Made by a program: the position numbers and the translations under genes | The notes under the pieces: model-generated | What the model saw: only the letters and a program-made list of their open reading frames with translations | Databases searched by the model: none | What the model was told of the DNA's origin: nothing | Shown: positions 39,470 through 52,500 of the stretch, piece by piece | Layout of the letters: each line of letters starts with the position of its first letter | Position numbering within the stretch: the stretch's first letter is position 1 | From: Musa acuminata AAA Group | Taxonomy: Eukaryota > Streptophyta > Magnoliopsida > Zingiberales > Musaceae | Length of the DNA stretch: 64,000 nt | Assembly (NCBI RefSeq): GCF_036884655.1 | Contig: NC_088348.1 | Location: forward strand, 23,354,501 to 23,418,500 | Reading direction: 5' to 3'

Positions 39470-42130
39470 GGGGTTCATGTGGGTCCCATTGTTTGTTGGC
39501 ACAGGGATACACGGAAGTCGTATCAGTGCCACCGCACGTTTGACCCATCAAAAGCAGTCTCCTCCCTCTCTTCCTTCTCCAAAAAGAAAGAAAAAGGGAG
39601 GGAGGGGAAAAGGATGCAGTGCTATTGGTTCTATTAATCACTCGTTCTCTTTCCAGGAAAAAACACCTATTAATCTATTTGTTTTCTGATTTAAATAAAC
39701 AAATCTGATCGAACCCGATAGATACGATATGTCAAAAGAAACGATCGATCCAACCAGAGATTAGGAAAGATAGATAGATAGATAGAGAGACTGATAGATG
39801 ATATAAAACATCTTATAAAATGATCAGATCAGTGAATCTATCGAATATGAATGACGACAAGAATCATTTTATTTGGGTGCAGTGGAAGGGTGGTGGGAAT
39901 CTCTTATCCGAATCGACTAGTTATCGTGTAGTTGGGTTTGAATCTCGTTATATTACATTAACTGCCAAAGATTAACCACCTATTATTACTCGTATAAATG
40001 AAGGGAAAAGAAAAAGGAAAGGATCGATTTTACAGGATGAGGTGGAGCTGTGGGAATCACGAGGACACGGTGGATATGATTTAGATGTATGAGAGGACGC
40101 GTAGATACGCTCCGAATCTTGACGTGGTGGGAGGCGACAGCAAAAACGATGATTGCACGCCCCACAGGCGTCGTATACTAACCTGGAGCGAGTCGCCGAC
40201 GATGACATAAAAAGCCGCCGGGTCTGCCGGCACCGGGATCCACACGCCGCCGTCGTCCGCCTCCGCCGAGAGTATCTGCAGGCCGTCGACGTCGTTGGAG
40301 CGGAGGATGCTAAGGATCTGCGGGTCAGAGTGCTCCCCGAACCCGATCCTGCCGCCGCTTCTCTTGTCCCTGGACTTGCCGGCGGCGGGCTCGCGGTCGG
40401 CATCACCCCCGGCCCTGTCGCTGCCGGGCCAAGGAGGGTAATGATTCAGCCTGACCAAGGAGTCATTCTCGCTGTCCTGCAGCAGCCTGCTGAAGACTCG
40501 GGTGTCCTGCAGCCCCAGCCCTTCTCCCACCATGTCCAGTAGCTGACATGCCAGCTGCCTCACTTGCTTCACATACTCATTCACCACCCCACTGTAAAGG
40601 AACAACCAAAAAGAAAGTGAGTGAGTGATGAAACAGCTGAAGCAGATGGATGAAGGAAGCTGCACCATGGAAACATGCAGGCACAAGCAAAAGGTGAGAG
40701 GACAGGACACCATTTTTACAAGTCATCTCCCTCCCAAGCTACTGCTTCTCCCCTTTGTATCCCCTTTTTGGTGCCACTAACCCCTCTTTTTTTACCATAA
40801 AAGGAGGGGGGCCAGGGTATGTGCATCTATAGTTTGTTTGGCTTGTAATGGATAGCATGGCTGGAGGCAAGCATCTTTCATTCAGGTGTGATGTACTTCT
40901 TGTGGGACCTGACTGTTTCCCCCCTCCCTCTGCATAGTGGTTTTCTGTGCCTGTTCCCAACCCATGATCCCTTGTGCTACTCTGCTGTGCATTCCGTAGT
41001 TTTGATTCTCGTTCCAGTGACTCTTCTACAAGAGCTTCAATTGACCAAGAATGCTGGTGAGAGTTCATGGGGTAAGCTGGGAAAGAGAGAGAGAGAGAGC
41101 ATGGGGTTCACAGAAAATACACATACCCCGCCACAGCCACAGCCACAGCCGGACACACGAACTCCACCGCTGGAACCTGATAATTCCTGCTTTTGAATCG
41201 ACTAGAGCCCACCCCCATGCCCTTCTTTCCACCACTCCGGATCCACTTCCCCAAATTATTCATGACTGCTTTAGACTAACAGCTTCAGCTCAGCTTCTGC
41301 ACAGTTAGCCGTAGGCATGTGCACTAAGAACTGAGCTGTGGATTTGAGTCTCTGAGCCCTTAGTTGTCTGTCCTGCCACTGACAGGAATTGACAAGTACG
41401 ACCGGGTGTGCCTTTTCTCAGATGGGTACTCCATTATTCTAACCCTACTCTTTCTCTCCCATCTTTCCTCTTCATTATGTGCCTGTGCCTGCTCTAAGAA
41501 ACCTCAACAGCATCATGGTCTTAGCTTGCATGACAACCCCTATCAGCCCTGACATTAGACCTTAATAAGCTTCTACAGGCTCTACACTATGAGTTATGAG
41601 CTATGCACTGCAATTTCCTTAGGCCTGGGTAGGTGGGCGTTGATTTGATTACCTTCTCAAGCCAAGGCATGAGATGAAATAGTGGCGAGGAAGCATCAAC
41701 GCAAGCAAGGGGATTATCCTTCGACCTAATTCCGTGATTGCTGAACCAAACCTAGTCTAGCTATGAGGAGAAGTGGGTGATGCGATCATGTATACGCCTA
41801 GAACACCCAGCAATTCAAATTCTACGATACGACGGTAATAGGTAATATGACTGCAAACTCCTGTGGAATTCTACAAGGAGGAAATGAGAGGACATGTTCA
41901 TCCTTCCTGTTGAAATGTCGGGTCCCTGTTGGTTGATGAGACACCTTCTTGATCTCATCCACATGTCAATGTCATTAAGCATTTAGATATGCTTGTCAAT
42001 CCTTTTCCTCACTGAGAGTTCGGTGATTTCTTCTAGTAATTACCTAGTAGGGTTCGATTTCAACCAACCAATGATTGAAGGAGATACATCCGCCACCATT
42101 AGCAATGCTTTTTCTAAGATCACAATCATG

Positions 42131-42199
<69 letters not shown>

Positions 42200-42812
42200 A
42201 TCCCCGTTGAGAAAGAAGATTTCGATCGCCATTCTCAGCGATGTTGAATCCATGTTGGTGCATTCCGAGATTGGCAGCATGATGTCATACAATGCCAAGG
42301 AGGAATCTTAAAGCACCAGAAACATAGTATTTAATAGCTCTGCATGCTTGCCTGCCGAGTTCTTCAACCATATATTCTATGCATACGAGAGAGAGAGAGA
42401 GAGAGGTTGGTGATCCATTCCCGGCATACCTGAAATGTATTGGATCCTTTCTACATATCGTCTTTGCTTTCTGGGAGATGTAAGAAGGGTTGGAATGGAG
42501 AAGAAGGTACTCCAACTCCCCCATGTCGCCGTTGAAGCCGATGCTCCGAATGCCGTAACCGAGCGGGGTGGGCGGGCCGGCCTTCTGCTTCTCGCAGGGA
42601 GGTAATGCGAAGAACCTCGCCCCCTCGGCCTCCATCTTGGCGATGACGCTCCTGAGCACGCCATGGTTGACCACCTTGACGAAGCCGAACTCCTCGCAGG
42701 CCCGCACGAGCAGCTCCGCCGCCCGGCCTCTCTTCCACGAGAGGTCGACCACGGGGTACTCGAGGGTCCTGATCCTCTCGTTGCTCTCTGCCGTGACCGA
42801 CGCAATCACCAT
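39049..42812 (-). CDS. GA2ox: Gibberellin 2-beta-dioxygenase (C19-type GA2ox), 3 exons, 357 aa
   Basis: Exons 42812-42430, 40591-40183 and 39330-39049 join in phase to 1074 nt. The product is a soluble Fe(II)/2-oxoglutarate dioxygenase that hydroxylates C-2 of C19 gibberellins and so inactivates them. The iron triad is H215 and D217 in GFGEHSDPQIL and H276 in SVRHRAMAN. The 2-oxoglutarate contact is R286-T-S288. N177-H-Y-P-P and VVNHGV are family blocks. Residues 184-207 form a basic, Gly-rich insert that varies between family members. I chose the ATG at 42812 (MVIASVTAES) from family length. An in-frame ATG at 42944 would add 44 residues. I placed exon 3 at AMTNGRL because this gives the family GDSLQ-A-x-TNGR junction. 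Exons are GC-rich. The gene converges on the GSK3-like kinase. Confidence 0.93.
39439..39466. repeat. (GA)n microsatellite in GA2ox intron 2
   Basis: About 14 AG units within the second intron. Confidence 0.95.
42133..42186. repeat. (CT)n microsatellite in GA2ox intron 1
   Basis: About 27 CT units (GA on the gene strand), with one further interrupted stretch to about 42197. A shorter (GA)9 tract at 42387-42405 lies just inside the same intron after the exon 1 donor. Confidence 0.95.
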
Positions 42813-44893
42813 GGCTTCTGCTGCTCCACCATGCGAACACAATCTGGAGGCGAGCGCTAAGGGACCAGGAAGAGAGGAGGATGGCAGCGAATGGGAGTCG
42901 GAGTAGGGAAGTGGGCTAAGCTTGAGAAGGGTGCGAGAGGACATACACCATGGAGGTTGTGCGGTGGGGAGGAGGCTATGCGGGCTTTATATCGTGTGCG
43001 GTGTGGTGCGAAGAGGAGGAGGAAGATTGAGGAAGGTGTATATGTGGATGCCAAAAGGTAGAACAACAACTAGGAGATTCCCAACCAGACGCTGACCCTG
43101 GTGCAATCTTTTCTTCTTTTTCTTTTTCTCTAAGTTTTGTGAAATGATAGCAGATGGAGTACGATAAATTTCCCTCTATCGATTTCCCAACCTTAACAAC
43201 GACTCATTCGACTATCCAACCCATCTCCACATCCGATTAGTTGATATCATAATCTGATTTGGACGGGTCACATAGATACATACAGCTGCTCCACAAAACC
43301 CCTCTCTCTCTCTCTCTCTCTCTCGCCCGCGCGACGGAGTACGACTTCTGTTGGTGCAAGTGGATACTTCTCTTTATCGGTGTAGTAGTATTATGCGCAT
43401 CTGTGCGTAAGTCAAAAGCAGCTTCGAGTTTACTCGGAATCGTGGCTGCGACAACACCGCAGGACGGTGGTGGTTGGCTGATCCATGGGGCCCACCGCGG
43501 GGGCCATCCGCCCCGACAGTTGGGTCAATGATGAGTTGCCAAGTCAGCCGCTTCTGATTAACCCAAAGCCGAACCGGCTCACCAAAATAAAAGGATTCGG
43601 GTTTGTCCTTCCGAACCGCCCGTTCCTTTTTATTCCTACTTTTCATCCCATCGTCGGTCCGATTTAAATAAACATATATATAATACATTATTTTGATTAT
43701 AACGTGAAAAGTCAAAGTGGGATTCCGAACGCCTTAATGATTTATAATCATCGATCGTGATTACTACATTAATCATGAAATGATATAGAGTGAGCATTTC
43801 AGATCCATATTTCAGGTGGTAGAGTAGATCTACATGCACAGATATTGGAAACCTTGATTGATCATCCCTAAACGTAATGCATCCCATATGGACGGCAAAT
43901 CCTAACCAGTAAAATTCGGAGAAAATAAGACGGTCGAATAAATTATGGCCCGGTCCTCAATGACTTCTCACATGGATGACCAAATACGTCACGCTTCCCT
44001 TCTCCATGAGGCCGACAAGGAGCCAACTCAAGTAGATTAATCGATGAGTTCCTACATGACACTTTCGACATGGATGCCGATTACCTTTATATATATATAT
44101 ATATATATATATGATAGAGTGAGTCGGAAAGTGACTAATGTCGCTCGATTCATCTGATGCTTTTGTCATCCACAGAATCTACGTAAAGAAATCATTTGTT
44201 CGTATCGAGTGTTGTCTCGTGCATCGAGGTCAAAATATTATTCTTCTTTGAGGCAATTCGTCTGCTTTGGTGATGATTGCTTGCTTGCTCATCACACGAA
44301 AGGAACGAAAAAAAGCACTGTTTTTATCGGCTTTTCTTGCGTTATATTTATCATTATTATTTATTCTTATGTTATCTCTTCTCGATCTGCCTCTTCTTTT
44401 TTTCATTCTTTTCTGGTGAAATAAATTCTTTCGTTCCGTCTTTTTTGGCCTCAACGTTCTGCTTATAACACATCAATCTCTTTGAGCTGAAACCTTTCCT
44501 GAAAAGAAGGAACTTTCATGCTCTTTGCAATGCACAGTCAAACAAGGAAGCCATCAATTTCATCCACTAGTTTGGGACCATGCATGTAGCGACATATACT
44601 CTTCACGTTGCTGCTCATCAGCATCTCTTGTTCCTTTCCATGTCTCCATCTACAGATTCTGATGAGGACGACGGAGCATCAACCCAAGGGCGACTCTTGT
44701 CACCTTCTGATGATTCTGTGAGCAGCCAGTCAAGCTTGGGAGTTCAGAATCAGGTCTAAACAATTCACGCAGACGGCGATCAACCACTCCGCTGCGGACA
44801 ACATTCATCGATCGGGCATACAGTTTTTGAGTCGTGCTGCCCAAGAGTAGCATGTGGAAAGTCATGCACTTTGACAAGTCTTGAAGCTTCTTC

Positions 44894-44921
44894 TTCCTCC
44901 TCCTCCTCCTCCTCCTCCTCC
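44894..44921. repeat. (CCT)n microsatellite
   Basis: About nine CCT units in the GA2ox-SDR spacer. Confidence 0.9.
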
Positions 44922-45705
44922 ACTGAACAACCAATAACGTTGTACTTTCTTGATGATTCTGAAACGTAGCAAGATGTTCCTCATGATGCATCTATCATAT
45001 GATAACCAAACTATGGACCACCTCGAGGGAAAAAGCACCGAAACCCAGGACTCTAGCTGTTTCTGTGCTCGTCATTAGCGACCTTAACCTAACTTTATGC
45101 GAAGCTACTTGTCATCACATGCCTCCTCCTCCTCGTCATCGCCATTAAAGTAATGCTTCTGCTGTACTTGTTGATGCTCATGCATGCCGGGGTTCCGTAA
45201 ACCGACAACAGAAAGCACAACAGCAGGAACAACAAACGAGAAGATGCATGGGAAATGGAGGCAATTGGAAGACGGGAGTTCTCTAGGACCGCATGACCAC
45301 CTAATGGAGGGTGGAAACCAAGTTAGAGCAGGACGGATGTATGGTAGAGCTGCTGAGTACTTTGTTCTGCTGACCGGTTTCATCATCTTTTGTGTCACAC
45401 AAGTAATTGGATGAGCTGTTCTGATGAATCTAAATCTCCTCCGAGCAGGAAAAAATTAGGCTCTCAAACTGATGATTCCTGTGACCCTAACGTATATTAC
45501 GATGCAAAAATTTTGACTCTAAGAGGATCAATGTACGCGGTATACTGCCATGCTTAAGTTGATTTCCGTGACTCATAGTAAAGAAACATGCAAAACCAGT
45601 TTTCTTTTGATTATTTCCATAATATCTACCAGCAAAACGATGCTTTAATCGATGGTGATGGTCATGAAAATAATGGCCCATAACACAGCCCACCGGACCG
45701 GATGA

Positions 45706-45707
<2 letters not shown>

Positions 45708-45771
<64 letters not shown>
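45708..45771. repeat. Compound (TA)n(GA)n microsatellite
   Basis: About 14 TA units directly followed by about 17 GA units. Confidence 0.95.
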
Positions 45772-45773
<2 letters not shown>

Positions 45774-46256
45774 AGAAAAATCTTTTTTTGCAGTACCATA
45801 CGAAATCTAAAAGACTTATCTACATGTCATCGTAGTTAATCTCGGTTAACTATTAATTTCTATTAGTTCTTTTTTAAAGACTAATCGTAACCTCCTAATT
45901 CTCATATTTAAGGTAAACTTATAGATGCATATTAAGTCCGATGGCTCTGACTCTAATAGCATCTTGAATTTTGATGGCCTATCAATTTATGTAATATGTT
46001 AAATCATTGAATCACTGCATATGACGTTACATGTTGATTTATATTCGCGTTCTGGACTTCGAGCGACGATAAACAAGAAGCTGCGAAGATGTCGAATTGG
46101 AATAAGATTACAAATCCAAAGGTTTTGCACGTATTCATTTGGTGATATAAGAGATGATTCCTTCCCACAAGATGAAGGAACGAGGACAAGAGGTGTAAGG
46201 ATCCAATCCATCGTCTTCGTCACCTCCTTGCATCCTCTCGGCCAATTTACCACGCT

Positions 46257-47122
46257 TTATCTCATCATCCGAAAGCAGGAATTGACGACGGTGGTCCCTC
46301 CGTCGATGACCAAGTTATGGCCACTGATGAACGCGGACTCCTCGGAGGCCAGGAAGAGCGCCGCCTCCGCCACATGATGGGCCTTGAGCACCACGCCCTT
46401 GAGGTTGGCGGCGGCGCAGGAAGATTCCTCCACCTGCTCCGGGCTCCTGCCGTGGTACCCGCAGGCCAGCGGCGTCGCCACCCCGAAGGGCGAGACGCAG
46501 TTCACCCGGATCCCGTGCAGGCCCAGCTCCCCGGCGGCGGCGCTCACCAACCCCACCAGCGCGTGCTTGGAGGCGGTGTAGGCCACCGGACCGAGCCCGC
46601 CCTGGCAGGCGGTGACGCTGCCGGTGCATATGATGGACCCGCGGGTGCCCTTGGCCACCATCGCCCGGGCCGCGTGCTTGACGGCCGCGGCTGCGCCGCG
46701 CAGGTTCACCGCCATGACGTGATCCATCTCACCCAGGTCCACGTTCAGGACGGACGCCAACGGGCCGAGGACGCCGGCGTTGCTGAGCATAACGTCCAAC
46801 CGGCCGTGGGTGCGCACCACGTAGTCCACCGTCGCCTCCACCTCCTCCTCCCTGGTCACGTCGCAGCGCCTGTAGCTGCATCGGCCGAGCCCGATGGAGG
46901 CGGCCACTCGAGTGCCCAGCTCATCTTGGATGTCCGCAACGACGACGGTGGCGCCGTTGGACGCGAAGAGCCTCGCGGCGGCCTCGCCGATGCCACTCGC
47001 GGCCCCGGTGATGATCGCCACCTTGCCTTCCAACCTAAGTCAACCACACAAACCTTGGAGTCAAACATGCGATCTGTACACCACAAGAACATGCAATCAA
47101 GAAGCTCACCGTAAAGTAGACA
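46257..47122 (-). CDS. Short-chain dehydrogenase/reductase (SDR110C/ABA2-like group), 2 exons, 263 aa
   Basis: A 14-nt exon 1 (47122-47109, MSTL + CG) joins exon 2 (47034-46257) by a GT-AG intron to give MSTLRLEGKVAIITGAASGIG. The Rossmann motif TGAASGIG (14-21) and Asp39 after beta-2 favour NAD(H). N90-A-G, Ser144, Tyr157 and Lys161 (YTASK) form the catalytic set, and the end has FISGHNLVIDGGTT. This is a classical cytosolic SDR of the plant group that includes xanthoxin dehydrogenase ABA2, TASSELSEED2 and momilactone A synthase. Sequence alone does not tell which alcohol or terpenoid it oxidises. The length is normal and no defect is seen. Exon 2 is strongly GC-rich against AT-rich surroundings, a known feature of one monocot gene class. 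Confidence 0.93.
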
Positions 47123-47553
47123 TTTGCTGAAGGAAGAAGAAGGAAACCAAGAGGAGGAGATGTAAGGAATGTGAGCTTCGGGCTTCCTTTCTGCTGTGTA
47201 GATGTGGGGAATGGAGATGAAGCAGATGCACATGGCGTGTTTTGGGAGTGTCTTACAGATCTAAGGCAAAATTTACAAGGACGAATGTGATGGGAATTAA
47301 TGAGGATATTTTGGTGTTTCCTTAAAAGTCAACTCTTCACTGATCTGAAGCGTAGCATTTTATTTATGACCCACATGCAGTATCACCATATCATTAATTA
47401 AAACCATATCTTAGATGATAAGAAAAAGAAAAAAAATAGATCATAGTAAGTGGAAAATAAAAGAAATCCTGTCACGTGGAGAGAAGAGAAAGATTCGATA
47501 ATTGCATAGTCAAATTCAAATATAATTATCATATTTTTTGGGTATTGATTTTT

Positions 47554-47584
<31 letters not shown>

Positions 47585-48183
47585 GTTTTGTCCCTAATTT
47601 TTTTGAAACTCATGTGAGATCATATTTGTTTTTTCATGTTATTTGACATCATTAAGTTAGTTTAGAAAGAATTTTGCAAACATATTATTTTATAGCGAAA
47701 GAATATATATATATATATATATATTTACATGTTAAATTTGTCTTCTAGTCTGCTTATTATTTTGTCAAGTATCTGGTTGACTTGTGCACAGGATCGTTTC
47801 TACATATTCAAGACATATATTTCCCAACAAAGAGTTATATACTCAACACCACATATGTCGGAGTAGCTTTCATTATATACATATTATGAAGTGAATCCAT
47901 AAACTTATATGTGGCTTCCTCTTTGGAGGTTTGAAATAATAAATAAAAATACTCATTTTAAAGGCTTAAAAAGAAAAGTTATCATTTGTTGGTCAATTCC
48001 AAGGTTTCTTGAAATTGTATCATTGCTCTTTTCATAATTTTTTATTTTTATTTTTTACAATATTTTATATATAATTCATTATTACATATATAGTAATGTT
48101 TATTTTTATTTTATTTATTGTTATTTATTTTGGACAAGTTTAAGTTATAAAATATATTGGTTCAATATAATGAATTTGAAAAG

Positions 48184-48222
48184 GGAGAGAGAGAGAGAGA
48201 GAGAGAGTGTGTGTGTGTGTGT
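48184..48222. repeat. Compound (GA)n(GT)n microsatellite
   Basis: About 12 GA units followed by about 8 GT units. Confidence 0.95.
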
Positions 48223-49227
48223 GGAGAACCAAAACAAAAAAAGAAGCAGCAATTAAGGATACTTTTATCATTAAATAATTGTGTCAGAGAAAATACCAAA
48301 ATATTGGTATTTTACGAGAAAATATAATAACATAGGCTTTTTATTCGGGAATTTATCTAATATTGTAATATTTTTTTAAAAATATTTAGACCTGAATTTA
48401 AGAGAAAGTGGAAAAAAAATAGAATTTTTCTCATGATTTATTTTGAAATATGCTTCATAAATTTTCATCTAAAATCATTCAAATTCATATATTAATAATT
48501 TTATAATACCTCCAAATGAAGTTTAATTAATAGAAATCGAGTTATAATTTTTTATTAGTTATAATGTGTTTTGATTAACTGACAAAAATATTGTAAGCGT
48601 ATGAAAAATATTCTAATTAAGAATATTTTTATATCATTCTTTATAGTAATAAAAATGACTATTACATGAATTTTAAAAAAAATTATAAGCTTTAAGGTTA
48701 CCTAAAAGAAATTAAGAACTTATCATCTTTAATTTTGAAATACGTCAAAACATTCTTAATTTTCATTCAAAAATTACATAATAACTATCAACATAAAATA
48801 TTTTTTTGAAATGTTGATATATATGTTTAAGTTAATAATTAATGTTTGTAAGAAATTAAATTGATTAGGATTAAATTATAATATTTTTGAAATGAGAATA
48901 ATCGCATTTCTAATTCTATTCGAGAAACATTATAATAATTAATTTAACTGAACCAAAATTATCGGAACCCGTCAAAACTAATAACATCGAACAGGTTTGA
49001 ATAACTCGGTCTAATCGGGTCTCGACTATTATAAATGAAGATAAAAGGATTCTTTGTAGGTAATTTGGAAATGAGGGTATCCAAAATAAATTTGAGACTT
49101 TTCTCAAACATTGCCCTATCTAATTTTGCCCTAAATTGCCCTATCTAATTTTACCTCAAATTCTATCATCTGATGGTTCCTCGTTTCGGATTCATATGCT
49201 TATGGATCCGGATATGAATCCCATAAA

Positions 49228-49268
49228 TCGCATCCGCATCCGCATCCGAATCCGAATCCGAATCCGAA
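49228..49268. repeat. Hexanucleotide array CGCATC/CGAATC upstream of GFS12-like gene
   Basis: Three CGCATC units are followed by three CGAATC units and a partial one, ending about 240 bp before the start codon. Confidence 0.85.
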
Positions 49269-49508
49269 CTAGAAATGGGTTGCGATCAGAAACTCTTGTA
49301 CACCAATAATCACTCTGTCTGATGGACTCGAAGCCGTTCGACTCGATCTCATCTCAACGAAATCATCCGTCCGATGGCGGAGTGAGCCCCTCGACGCCGT
49401 GGGCCGCGGTGTATATCAACGGAGTCGATCGAGGGTTGCGACCGCACGATCGGGATCAGATCGGAGCGTGGGCCGGCGATCGCCGCTTGAATTTCTCCTC
49501 CGGCGACG

Positions 49509-52500
49509 ATGGAGCAGTTGTATCCTTGCTTCGAGTGCTTGGAGCGGCAGGTCCATTCTGATCTCTCGACCGATCTCTTCTTCCGCTATGGGGTCTCCGA
49601 CACCGCACTCCCCTTCGGTTCTTCCGCCGTCCTTCAGGTCTGATTCCTTCTTTCTCCCTAAATTCATTCTTCCTTTTCTAGTTAATTCTTTAGAAAGTGG
49701 CACTTGAAAGTCCAATTGGTTTTTGATTCTAACGTTGCTTTAAGGGTAATAGCTTGGGTTTGAGCCGGGGAAGAAAACGGTAGTACTCGGGTGTGAAATT
49801 GGAAGGAGAGTAGTTGAGTTGAATGAAATGATGATAGTCGTTCCCCAGTGAAAGAATGATGAAGTCAACTTAACTAGCCATTACCACGTTATGTGGATCT
49901 GGCATCATCACGAGATGGTTGGGTAATTTGATTGTGGTTTGTTCTGAGAGTAACATTGTTCTTGGCTATATTGAATCTAGGTCGGTACTTACTGGTTTCG
50001 ACCAGCATTTTAGATCATGTTTCCATGTTCATGAAATCAACAAGAGACGTGTACACCTTTATACCACACTTATGCCACTCGACGTTCACAGGCTGATCCT
50101 TACAAGTGATGAGGCTATTACCATGGATCGTTTCTGTAAATATCATCCTTAAAAGCTGTTGCTTGAAGAAAAGCTCCTGGATATGAATCCTTGCTCTTAT
50201 ATTATCGGTCAGCTAGTTCAGAGATTTCTCAGTCTCCTATGGTTTCTAGAACAAGCACCGACTCTTACTTGGTGAAATGCTTTTCTTTGGTTGCAGGAGC
50301 TTTAAAACGTAAATACAAATCTACTGTTCTTTTAAATTTTATATTTGCTAAATTTTCATTTGTTGTACATGCACTATTAGATTTGGGTGGTTGAAGCTGG
50401 GTCAGTAAATCTTACGCAGAGCCTACTTAACCTTTAGATGTCCTATGAGGCGTCAGCTATTCCATACTGATGGAAGAGGCTTCGAAGATCTTCTTCCCAT
50501 CTACAACAACATCAAAGTTTTATTTTTATTTTTCAAAACAACTACATCATCATCATTAAGGTATTTGATCTGAGTAAAGTCTTAAAAGAATGCCAAGCAT
50601 GCAATTCAGTCTATTCAATCTGGATCATGTTTGGTTGAAAATTACCTCCATAATGAATTGAAATTATTGTTCGAGTAGTAACTTGTTTAATTTTATACTA
50701 TATATTTCAGTTTAGAGATTATACCATGGATCATTTAGTTAGTTTGATGTTTAGGACTCCAAACACTGATGATAGACTTAAGATACAAATAATCTCTTTA
50801 TTCATTGAAGCCACTTTTTTTTGTCTTTTGGGCTATTAATTAAAAGAATAACTAATGCTAAGCCAATTCTATATTTGAGTGGATTGCCCTATTTTTTGTA
50901 AAATTACGTTCATAAAAACACCATTTCAGTGTAGAACTTTTTTGAATCTGTTATGAGTACCACTTGACCATTCAGTTGGTTTTATGTCACTACTTTTGCT
51001 GGTATATGATCCCTCTTCTTCTTACTGTAGGTCTACTTGATGGGGGAAGTAGACAATTTATTAAGGTAAAATTAAGTTTTAGAATTTATTGTTCAAGTCA
51101 ACATAATATGAAATGTTTTTTCAAAGAAAAAATTATCTGCCTGCTTTTTCATTACACCTTACTTTAGTGAACTGTGATTGATGGAGCAAAATTGCAGTGA
51201 GGAGGTCTCTGTTCAACTTGTTCTGATGGGATTATTTAATGAAAAGATTACGTCCTTGGGGCGGGATATGTAAGTCATCACATTATATTTCATATACTGA
51301 AAAGAGCATGTATATATCCGTTAACTCTTGACTTGAAGGGGTCCTTGCAGTTCTAGCAACTCTTCAGGAAGTCTTGGGGATAGTGCAGGTGGTAAAGATA
51401 AACAGTCTCCATCAGAGGAAGGTCAGTACCAAAGAGATGTTGGCAATAATATTGGTAGAAATGACTTACAATCTTCATAGCAAGATGTCTCCTTACTTTC
51501 TTTTATCTGTGTTGGTGAAGGTCTGGTAGCTGTGGGTCATGAAATTTCTGTTAGCACTCATGATCAGCAATATCTTTTAAGGGTCATTGCTGCAATAACT
51601 CCAGATGCCTATGTTGGTAGAGCTTCTTATGCCACAATCAGAAACCTCAGTTTAAAGTATTTGTCCGGAGCACTTGGGAACAACTCCAGTTCATTAGTAA
51701 ATTTTTTTAGAGAAGGAAGAACTACTGACTATGATGTTGCAAACTTTCTAAAGTTAGTTGCTTACCCTGCTTCTGCAAGCAATCTTATAGGTAGTATTAG
51801 ACACCCTAATATTTTCCCCGTTTTAGGTATTCTAGAAGCACCTGTATATTCATACTTATTGCATCCTAAAGCTCCATATACTCTGGAAAATGTTTTGAAA
51901 TATAGCCCCACAGTTTTGAAGTCCGATTGGCACATAAGATTTTTGACCTACCAGATTCTTTCTGCTTTAGCATACATCCATGGGTTAGGATTTGCCCATG
52001 GTAACATAAGCCCTTCGAGCATACATTTGAATGAATCACTTTGGGCATGTCTGAACATTAGTGAGATGGTGTGCTTGAAAGAAGCTTCTCATTCTGCTTC
52101 CAGAAAAGCATGTTGTTTCGCAGAGGAGTGCCCTTGTCAAGAAATTTATGCTGACTTTGGATTGTCAACATCTATGACTTGGAGTACCAGTTTCAGGCGC
52201 TGGTGGGCAGGTGATCTGAGCAACTATGAGTACCTTCTTTTGTTAAACAAGCTAGCTGGTAGAAGGTGGGGTGACCACTCATTCCATATGGTAATGCCAT
52301 GGGTCATAGACTTCAGTGTGAATCCTGATGAAAATTCTCATGTTGGGTGGAGAGACCTTACAAAAAGCAAATGGCGGTTGGCCAAGGGTGATGAACAATT
52401 GGATTTCACATATTCTTCGTCGGAAATTCCTCATCATGTTTCAGATGAATGCCTCTCTGAGCTCGCAGTCTGCAGTTATAAAGCAAGAAGGTTACCTTTG

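Larger units (their letters stand above)
42813..46256. other. Intergenic region between GA2ox and SDR genes
   Basis: The left ~200 bp are the promoter and 5' UTR of the GA2ox. CT, AT, CCT and AT/GA microsatellites are scattered at 43302-43324, 44089-44112, 44894-44921 and 45708-45771. Open frames at 44650-44991 and 45105-45398 (minus) match no family I know and are low in complexity in part, so I do not call them genes. The last few hundred bases hold the 3' UTR of the SDR gene. Confidence 0.5.
47123..49508. other. AT-rich intergenic region between SDR and GFS12-like genes
   Basis: The two genes are divergent, so both promoters lie here. It contains a TTC tract (47552-47583), an AT tract (47703-47724), a GA/GT compound tract (48184-48222), a 25-bp tandem duplication (49111-49160) and a hexanucleotide array (49228-49268). 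No gene is seen. Confidence 0.55.

Noticed and set aside
39336..39641. Small open frames around the GA tract in GA2ox intron 2
   Set aside because: Low-complexity translations (Ser/Leu or Arg/Glu repeats) of a microsatellite within an intron.
40153..40542. Plus-strand open frame opposite GA2ox exon 2
   Set aside because: Antisense shadow of a GC-rich exon; the minus strand encodes the iron-binding motifs.
44650..44991. Minus-strand open frame of 113 codons
   Set aside because: Contains a poly-Arg/Lys run from the CCT microsatellite, matches no known family and has no splice or codon-use support; left uncalled.
45105..45398. Minus-strand open frame of 97 codons and overlapping plus-strand frame
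   Set aside because: No recognisable domain, and both strands are equally open, so there is no evidence for a gene.
46317..47114. Long plus-strand open frame (265 codons) opposite the SDR gene
   Set aside because: It is the antisense of a GC-rich exon, where stops are rare by composition; its translation resembles no family, while the minus strand has all SDR motifs.
52153..52170. DFG kinase motif in the GFS12-like protein
   Set aside because: It lies after the Cys-rich segment at the start of the BEACH domain, not at the expected distance from the catalytic loop with an activation segment.
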